Shown one piece after another: positions 57,332 to 64,000 of a DNA stretch of 64,000 nt (position 1 is the stretch's first letter; each line of letters starts with the position of its first letter). This stretch comes from Eurosta solidaginis. Taxonomy: Eukaryota > Arthropoda > Insecta > Diptera > Tephritidae. The position numbers and the translations under genes are program-made. Below the pieces are notes generated by a model. The model did no database searches and was not told the origin of the DNA. It worked only from the letters and a program-made list of their open reading frames with translations. The stretch is from NCBI RefSeq assembly GCF_040869045.1, contig NC_090323.1, positions 155,454,426 to 155,518,425 on the forward strand. Reading direction: 5' to 3'.

Positions 57332-58744
57332 TGATCATGCCCAAATTGAGGTTGGCGGAATGTTGTTTGGGTGGCGTAAACCAAAAAAATTATATTTAAT
57401 ATATTTTCGCAGGGGAAAACAAATTTTTATTGATATAAAATTTAAGTGAAATCAAAAATTAAAGGCCATAAGTAAATACTTATGTGCGCAAAGAAACGAA
57501 GAAAAAACGGATTTAGCACTCATCCATGCGATGTGGCTGGTGCTTTAGCGCATTTAATACATTTTGTAATTCGATTTATGTCGGTAGATGTCGCCGAAGT
57601 AGTCTTAAAGTTTATTTTAGATTTGTGGTGAACTTTGTTTTCACAACAAGTGGCCTGCCACCACACGGAACGGTTCGAAACCTGGCCGAAAAGGTATTAC
57701 AGAGTTGCACTTCCACCATTCAACATTATTTTCGACGTGTATTGTCGATAATGTTGAGATTCGTGGAATTAAGTATATATATATATTTTTTTGAATCTCG
57801 ACCAAATGAATGATTGATCGGGATATGCAATGCGGACCTGTCGTGTGGCATGTTGTGCGCCATATGTCGTGCTGCATGTAGTGCATGACATGTAGTGCGC
57901 GAGATGATTGCGCATGAGGCCTAATGTTTATATTGCAACAATCATTGTGAATTCATGATTTGAATGCCTTGACCATGGTACAATTACCAGGTAGAAGCAT
58001 TAGCGAAAATGCAACCCTCCAGTGTATTTTGTTGTTGCCGATTGTACATAAACTGTCAATCGTTCTTTCAGTTTCTTCTGTCAAAAGTGATGGAAGAAGA
58101 AAAATGTCACATGTAATTTTCGTCAACAAAGCCAAAACAAAAAAACAAAAAAGTTGGTTTGCTGATGAAGCTGGAGGAAAAAGGCATTTTTAATGGAAAA
58201 TAAAGGTAATTAGCTGATTTTTAAATGATATATATTTAATTTATTGTTATTACTTATTTACATATAGCAGCTGAATCACTTCTTCAACGTTTCCAGCGCA
58301 TCAACTCTTGGTAATTCTATACGACAGCATGACACTGATAATATGCGTCCATAAATATAGAGAGAGGTGTTAAAAGACGCGCATTGACCTCGACAACAAT
58401 AATCAGAAGGCGGAGGTGAAATATTTTGTGTTGGACAAGAGATATTTGCAAAAGAAGTTGAAAATTTTCAATTGAAAATTTTCATGTGCGCGTTGTAATG
58501 TTGATGATATTTGGTACCCACAAAAAAAATTGTGGACATAAGTGTTTTGGGCAGATATAGTTTTGGTCTCCAAACCGGTGTTGGACCCACCCAGATTAAT
58601 TTTTTATAAGCGCGGCAGAAGGCCGCCAGCGCAAAAATACTATGGATCCCACCCCGGTCTCAAAGCACTCCGGGGTAATTTTTCGGTTTTTTGGGAATAT
58701 TTTTTGAACGAGCTAAAATTTTTCTTTTCCGCCTTCGGATTATT
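57332..58744. other. Unassigned DNA between gag-pro ORF and NFS1 fragment
   Basis: A short AT microsatellite lies at 57773-57787. The plus frame 57960-58193 ends SWFADEAGGKRHF and the minus frame 57953-58135 overlaps it; neither is recognised. A block at 58620-58690 (ACTATGGATCCCACCCCGG, CTCCGGGGTAATTTTT) is related to 52020-52066, so part is a dispersed repeat. Confidence 0.45.
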
Positions 58745-59250
58745 GTTATTGGATTTGGTGCTGCATGTTATCTTGCAATCAAAGAAATGAAATATGATAA
58801 GAAATTTATAGATTTTCTGTCGAAACGTTTATATGATCGCATCACTTCAAGATTATCACATGGTATATGTAATGGTGATCCAGAACAAAGGTATAGTGAT
58901 TTATTAAATTTATCATTACTTATGGCCTTAAAACATGTGGCGTTGTCTAGTGCCTCAGCATGTACTTCTGCATCACTGCAACCTACGTGCGATTGGAACT
59001 GATGAGGATTTGGCACATAGTTCAATAAGGTATACGAGTTTACCGTACTGAATTGTTTAGTTAATTTGAAAGTAATTTATTGTTAAATTTTTATAGATTT
59101 GGTATTGGTTGTTTTACCACCATTGAAGAGGTTGATTATATTACCGATATCTGCATCAAACATGTCGAACGTTTACGTGAAATGTCTCCATTATGGGAAA
59201 TGGTGCTAGAACCAATTGATTTGAAAAATATCCAATGGTTGCAACATTAA
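58745..59250 (+). pseudogene. NFS1: Cysteine desulfurase NFS1 C-terminal fragment with intron
   Basis: NFS1 is the mitochondrial PLP enzyme that takes sulfur from cysteine for Fe-S clusters. The fragment reads GFGAACYLAIKEMKYDKKFIDF, NGDPEQRY, LLMALKHVALSSASACTSASL (with the active-site cysteine loop), then in another frame LRAIGTDEDLAHSSI, a 67-bp GT-AG intron (59030-59096), then RFGIGCFTTIEEVDY and a C-terminus MSPLWEMVLEPIDLKNIQWL ending at TAA 59250. About seven residues (YVEGES region) are missing before LLMALK, and a short deletion with frameshift lies near 58981. The first two thirds of the gene are absent. Because the intron is kept, the copy came from genomic DNA rather than from mRNA. 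Confidence 0.88.
59030..59096 (+). other. Retained GT-AG intron in NFS1 fragment
   Basis: The donor is AATAAG|GTATACGAG and the acceptor AAATTTTTATAG|ATTTGG. Removing 67 bp keeps the frame between HSSI and RFGIG. The length is typical of short fly introns. Confidence 0.85.
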
Positions 59251-59579
59251 TTTTGTTTATGATATATAAATAAGGGACAGTTTTGTAGTGCATGCATCTT
59301 TTAGTGTATGTATTTATATTTTTTTTATTTATTATTTGTTGGGGAAATATACAATATTACCCTAACAGGTTTTAGCACGCTGGCTGCAAGGGCCTTCGGT
59401 ACTTCATGCTTTACATATGGCTTATTACTAAGTATTTCCATATGTTAATATGCGTTAAAAGCTTATGTTATTAGATGTATTCTAACATATTTATACATTT
59501 TATGAAGTTGTATATGGTAATCACATTATTATAGGTAACGTTTCTTAATAGTGAGGATGGTATTGTAGTTCCAAATGTC

Positions 59580-60420
59580 GTTTTGTAGTTAGTGCTGGGA
59601 AGCGATCAAGAACGTGGTCAATTGAAAATAGATGCCCGCAGAACCGACAAGGCGAAGGTGGCGTAACAAGTAGTATATGTTCGTGGGATATTTTGGTGTG
59701 CCTGAGCCTGAGTCTAATAAATATGGTGATTTGCTGTTTGGAGAGTCGAGCTGGGTATATTGACTTTTCACCTAGTGGATTTAGAAGGGAATATGAATGG
59801 TTAAATTGGGACCACTCAACTGTTTTTAGGTGTGACAGGTGGCAGTCGATAGGTTTGAGAATATCGTTTTTGGAGCATGTGTTGAAGGAGAAGGTGGGAT
59901 TGTAGTAGGTACTTTTGGCAGCTTAGTCCGCATACTCATTGCCGGGGATACCTATATGGCTAGGTATCCATAAAACTTTTATCTTTTTTGTCCATTTTAT
60001 TAGTTTTTCCCTAATTTGGGTAACAGTCTGGTCATCCTCGTTAAATATGCTTTTTAATGCTTGGCAGACAGACAAACTATCTGTGCAAATTAGAAATTTG
60101 CCTTTGTTGCTTGCTGCTTACTCTGAAGCTTTAAGAATAGCCAGTGCCTCGGCTGAGAAGATTGAATTATTTGGTGTTAAATAGCCGTTGGATATTAGCG
60201 AACCGTCTCTGTGTACTACCGCGAATGTTGTGCTAAGGTCGGTTTTAGAGCCATCTGTGAAGATCGGTACCCAATCTCTAAGACATTGCGAGTGTATCAG
60301 TTCCTCGTAGCGTTGCTTGAAACTTAAGCTGTTCGTATTAAGTTTACGGAGAGCATGTAGATCAATGTTTACTGCTGTAGGAGGAAGTTACCAGGGCGGC
60401 TGACTGCTACCTTTAAAACC
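59580..60420 (-). pseudogene. RNase H domain and C-terminus of the I-clade LINE
   Basis: Minus-strand pieces include WVPIFTDGSKT (about 60270, first catalytic aspartate), FSAEALAILKA (catalytic glutamate), LICTDSLSVCQAL (aspartate) and VLWIPSHIGIPGNEYAD (final His/Asp). A final CRFCGHLFSIDHVLDRFP recalls the CCHC-type end of I-like ORF2. Stops lie near 59925 and 60385. Confidence 0.8.
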
Positions 60421-60623
60421 GGTTGAAGGTAGAGAGATGCCGAGGGTTTTGCAATTAGAAACGCAAAGGCGGATGGCCGACATTGTTTTGAAAGAACGTT
60501 TATGGCGGAAAGCCGTTTTAAAGGTGCTGAAAAGAAGCTTATTTGTGGTGTTGACCAGCTTGGGTATAAGTTTAAGCGTGCAAGTTAGGCGTCTATGAAT
60601 AATAGAAGGGAGACCAGCTCCAG

Positions 60624-61820
60624 CTAGGATCCCTTGATGGGGGAGGTTGGGAAGGAATTAATGCTACGCCGGGCCGCAGAATGATAGGGGGAGTTGAGAA
60701 GATTGAGGTGGCTTTTGGCACACCATCCGTAGATAGGGAGGCCGTAGTCTATTTTGGATAAGATGATAGAGCGAGTGATGTTTAAGAGGCTATTTTGGTG
60801 AATTTGGAGGTTTCTCGACGCTAAATACTTAATAATATTAAGCCTAGTAGAAAGGTTTTTTCTTAACAAGACGCAGTGCTGTTTGAAGGTATATTTATTA
60901 TCAAACGTTACACCGAGAATTTTGTGTGTGAGTACATTTTCTATGGGTATGTTGTTGATGTTGATGTTTATGGGTTGACAGTTGGATTTCCGACATATAT
61001 GTAGAAGCTTGCATTTGCTGTAGGTCAATACCGTGCCTGAGTACTGTCCCCAGGAATTAATGTCGAGAAGTAGGTTCGTGAAATGTCTCTCTACCTTTGT
61101 GTTCTCTTTGGCTTTAGTATAAAAGATTGCGTCGTCTGCATAGATACGGAAGTCAATGGACTTGAAATTGTTAGCTATTACATTCAGTTTTTCAAAAGCA
61201 ATTGTAAATAGCACCACTGATAGTGGAGAGCCTTGAGGAATTCCGTTGTCAATGGGATATGGGCAGCAGGATTCGCCATTTACTTTCACCTGGAATTTGC
61301 GACCAGAGAGGAATGATTTAATGAGGTTGTATACCTTAGGGCATATACGTCAGGATGATAACTGTTCGAGGACAACGTGGGATCCAATGCGGTCGAAGGC
61401 TTTTTCGAAGTCTGTTGAGAGAATAGTCACATGGTTTTTGGTGGAGAGCGCGTCTGTAATAAAATGCTGGAGGGGAAGCAGGCAATCTAAGACTCCATGT
61501 TTTCTTTTGAACGCTACTTGGTTGTGACTCGCAAGGCCATTTCGTGAGATAAACCACATAAGGCGTTGTGCTAGCATTTTCTCGAGCGTTTTTCTGAGGC
61601 AAGAAAGAAGGGATATAGGTCTGTAGCTACTAATGAGTCCTGGGGGTTTGTTGGGCTTTGGAATCGGTAGAATGGAAGCGGATAACCAGGTATGTGGGTA
61701 GGTTCCACTTTCAAGAATATCATTATAGAATGAAAGCCGGCAATGTTTGCAGGACTAGGGGAGGTTTCGTAACATGGGGTATGATATTCTGTCTCTACCC
61801 GGTGTTTTGCCCTTAGCATG
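60624..61820 (-). pseudogene. Reverse transcriptase of the I-clade LINE
   Basis: The order on the minus strand is LAQRLMWFISRNGLASHNQV, then ILSTDFEKAFDRIG (motif A, about 61400), then NGIPQGSPLSVVLF (motif B, about 61240), then FRIYADDAIFYTK (motif C with the YADD catalytic pair, about 61140), then KILGVTFDNKYTF and a thumb region ending ARRSINSFP. A frame change separates motif A from motif B near 61345, and others lie upstream. Confidence 0.88.
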
Positions 61821-62342
61821 CTGAAGGACAGCTTCTAGTTCGGTGTAGGAAAAGCCTGCTTCCAGGGAAAGTGCCTCCCTCGAAACGTCGGATGGGTTAT
61901 AGGGTTGGGATAGAACTGAATTTTTTCGGTTGATGTATTCTACTGGGAAGTTGGCGTTTTCTGCGTACTCTGACCAGGTGCTTCCGAAAGCTTTCGCTAT
62001 GTCGGCAACCTGGATCAGTTTTATTGTTGGAGGTGGGATTCCAGTAAGGGTTTTAATTTTTGCCCAAATTTTCTTTGGTTGAGATGACGGGGTAATATCT
62101 GCGGTAAAAGTGGCAATGGATTTTCTTTTGGCTTCTTTGACCGATTTTTTGAACAGAGAATTAGCTTTTTTGTATGCCGCAAGAAGTTCTAAAGAAGGGG
62201 ATTGTTTGTAGGAATGCCATAGCTTCTGTTTTTTTTATTCTTAAGTTGTTCAGGTCTTTGTTCCACCATGCTGAGTAGTTATTGATCGAGGATGTGTTGC
62301 TTTGGGGAATGGCAATATTGGCAGCGGATCTGATGGCTTTGG
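61821..62342 (-). pseudogene. Linker between endonuclease and reverse transcriptase of the LINE
   Basis: Translated pieces include NYSAWWNKDLNNLR, AKRKSIATFTADITPSSQPKK and IWAKIKTLTG, typical of the segment between the endonuclease and RT domains of I-like elements. Frame changes occur near 62230 and 62345. Confidence 0.65.
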
Positions 62343-63097
62343 TTATGTTAGCAGTCCGCTGTGAATGTTAGTAGAAGTCCACTGTTTGAAGTTTCGTTCA
62401 CACAGGGATTGAAATAGTGTCCAGTCCGCTGCGTCAGTCTTAAATTTTGGGCATTTCCTTAGGTTGGTAGGAGGGAGGTTAAACATGACCTCTGTGATTA
62501 GTGGGTAGAGATCGCTACCAAACAAGTCGTCAATCCTTTGCCAATTGCATCTAGGAAACAGCTGTGACGAGATAAGCGTTAAATCAATGTGAGTAAAGGA
62601 TTTATGGGTGGAGAAGTGTGTAGGAGAGCCGTCGTTTAGAATGGTTAGGTTTTCTGTCATGATAATATTTTCCATTATCGTACCGCGGGAGTTAGCTTTT
62701 TCGGAACCCCACCAAGGGCTCCAGGCATTAAAGTCACCCAGAAAGAGTGTTGGACCGCTTGCTCGGGAGAGTAGGGAGAGTATGTCGGTATCCGAGAAGC
62801 TTTGGGTTGGAGGGATATATGTGTTGATGACAGTAATAGGGGCGGGGAGGTTAACTTCAATTGCAATTGTTTGTACCACGGTCGACTGGTAGATCAGTTT
62901 GTGGGGCAGATTACGTTTGACGAGAGTGGCTGAGCCTTCTTTGGGCCTGGTGTTTTGAGGGGAGTTAGTAAAGTAAGCAATAAACGACTTTGGAACTACG
63001 CAATTGTTTGCGTTTAAAGGTATTTTAGTTTCTTGCAAACATATTATGTCGGGATTAAAGTCCCGGATAATTAATTCTATATCGTTATAGTTATTGA
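62343..63097 (-). pseudogene. Endonuclease domain of the I-clade LINE
   Basis: The frame encodes an exonuclease-endonuclease-phosphatase fold: DIICLQETKI with the metal-binding glutamate, VINTYIPP, LFLGDFNAWSPWWG with the GDFN motif, and FTHIDLTLIS for the final acids. Its first 16 residues lie beyond the RTE insertion at 63773-63820. The frame is open throughout this stretch, the best preserved part of the LINE. Confidence 0.88.
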
Positions 63098-63772
63098 TCA
63101 TAGTATTTCATCAAGGCCATTGACGCTTACGGTTGACGAAAATGAAATCGAAGGTGTAGAGTCCGTTGTTTATCTTGGTAGTATTGTCTCAAATAAGAGC
63201 GGTGCAGATGAGGACGTTCAGTCTCGCATAAACAAAGCAAGAATGGTTTTTGGGCAACTGGCAAACGTGTGGAGGTCCAGCCAAATATCTTTAAAAACGA
63301 AGCTTCGACTGTTTAATTCGAATGTTAAATCAGTACTGTTTTATGCTTGCGAGACGTGGAAAAGCTCAACTTCAATTCAGAAACGTCTACAAGTTTTTAT
63401 TAATAAATGTCTGCGCCGAATCCTGAAAATTCGATGGCCGGAAAGAATTTCAAATGACGACTTATGGTCTAGAACAAATCAACCTAAGGCTACCACAGAA
63501 ATAACCAAGCGTAAATGGTCGTGGATTGGTCACACTCTCAGAAGACCTCCAGTAAATATAGCCAGACAAGCATTGCGATGGAATCCACAAGGAAGCCGAC
63601 GACCTGGTGCACCTGCGAAAACTTGGCGCAGAACTGTGGATAAAGAACTCGAAGACGCAGGATATACGTGGAATGACATCACAAGAACTGCACCTAACAG
63701 AATAAGATTTAAGTCGGTGGTCGAGGCCCTATGCTCCAATAGGAGTTGAGGAGGATGATGATGATGATGATG
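63098..63772 (+). mobile_element. 5'-truncated RTE-like LINE fragment with (GAT)n tail
   Basis: An ORF at 63120-63749 encodes the C-terminal region of an RTE-type reverse-transcriptase protein: VVYLGSIVSNKSGADEDV, TKLRLFNSNVKSVLFYACET, CLRRILKIRWPERISN, RKWSWIGHTLRRPP and a closing FKSVVEALCSNRS. The RT active site is missing, as expected of 5' truncation. After the stop comes a GAT/GAG repeat (63750-63772). The 11-bp target duplication ATAGTTATTGA lies at 63087-63097 and 63773-63783. The ORF itself is intact, so the insertion is fairly young. Confidence 0.9.
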
Positions 63773-63820
63773 ATAGTTATTGAAATATCCTCTGACATTC
63801 CATTGTAATATTTTTACCAT

Positions 63821-64000
63821 AATAAAAATTGTTTAAGTATAAATGTATATATACTGTAATAAGTGAGTTTTGTTAGTAGTATGGATTTTATATAGATTTA
63901 TAATTTAACTTTGGTTAACTTGAGTGTCCCTAGAAGTTATGTATTCTGTAACTGCTGATGAAGTAGAGGAGTTCATGTAATCGTTGATGTTGTTGTTTGG
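63821..64000 (-). other. Upstream of LINE ORF2, possible end of ORF1
   Basis: From the window end a minus-strand frame is open to a stop near 63911 (residues end SRDTQVNQS). Its Asn/Ser-rich content could be the end of ORF1 of the I-clade LINE, since about 90 bp of spacer then precedes ORF2. It is too short to identify. Confidence 0.3.

Larger units (their letters stand above)
59300..63820 (-). mobile_element. I-clade LINE, decayed, with nested RTE fragment
   Basis: On the minus strand ORF2 starts at 63820 (MVKILQWNVRGYF) and runs through endonuclease, reverse transcriptase, RNase H and a Cys/His-rich end to about 59580. A 3' UTR and an AT-rich AATA-type tail reach about 59310. RNase H after the reverse transcriptase is characteristic of the I group. 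Several stops and frame changes make it dead. An RTE fragment sits in its first codons. It is the last large element before the window end; ORF1 would lie beyond 63820. Confidence 0.88.

Noticed and set aside
57960..58193. Upstream exon of NFS1
   Set aside because: Its residues do not resemble NFS1, and similarity to NFS1 begins only at about 58745.

Overview
This window is repeat-rich, AT-rich eukaryotic DNA from a fly, most likely a tephritid fruit fly. That assignment rests on recall of repeat families (the 'TATACTCAGTTGAGC' and 'AAGTAAGGAAGG' terminal families), on mdg1/412-like Ty3/gypsy, I-clade and RTE retroelements, and on a fly-like NFS1 fragment. No intact host gene is visible. Nearly every base belongs to a transposable element, to an element inside another element, or to tandem repeats carried by them.

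Bases 1-11494 hold three long non-autonomous Helitron-like copies, each filled with an 89-bp minisatellite. H1 (1-3102) and H2 (3103-7466) lie on the minus strand. The 3' CTAG of H2 touches the 5' TC of H1 with no base between. H3 (about 7513-11494) is on the plus strand, so H2 and H3 form a foldback pair of about 8.4 kb.

Bases 11574-37656 look like an ancient Polinton/Maverick remnant. Related inverted ends lie 26 kb apart, with DNA polymerase B pieces, small unidentified ORFs and another decayed ORF between them. It was enlarged by a tRNA-derived SINE, a 9.8-kb gypsy element (14062-23826, TSD GAGC) that itself contains repeat copy A, repeat copy B (24005-33433) that itself contains a 4.1-kb inverted array of tRNA-like 448-bp units, and repeat copy C (34489-37163). 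Without these later insertions the remnant is only about 4 kb.

Bases 39740-51314 hold two more Helitrons on the plus strand. H4 keeps pieces of the Rep/helicase protein next to the same 89-bp array; a 1.8-kb terminal-inverted-repeat transposon, itself carrying a SINE, interrupts its last 20 bases. H5 abuts the CTAG of H4 and is split by a related TATACTCAG element, which is split in turn by an internally deleted gypsy element.

Bases 51315-64000 hold a second possible Helitron family, a Transib-like inverted-repeat bracket around repeat copy D (with a palindromic hAT-type MITE, TSD TATAGAAC), a BEL/Pao-like zinc-knuckle and DUF1758 protease ORF with one in-frame UGA, a broken NFS1 fragment that keeps a GT-AG intron, and a decayed I-clade LINE whose ORF2 start is split by an RTE fragment with an 11-bp target duplication.

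The genes do not form a working pathway. What the window offers is a readable order of nested insertions and several unusual repeat structures. I saw no convincing new defence or metabolic system.
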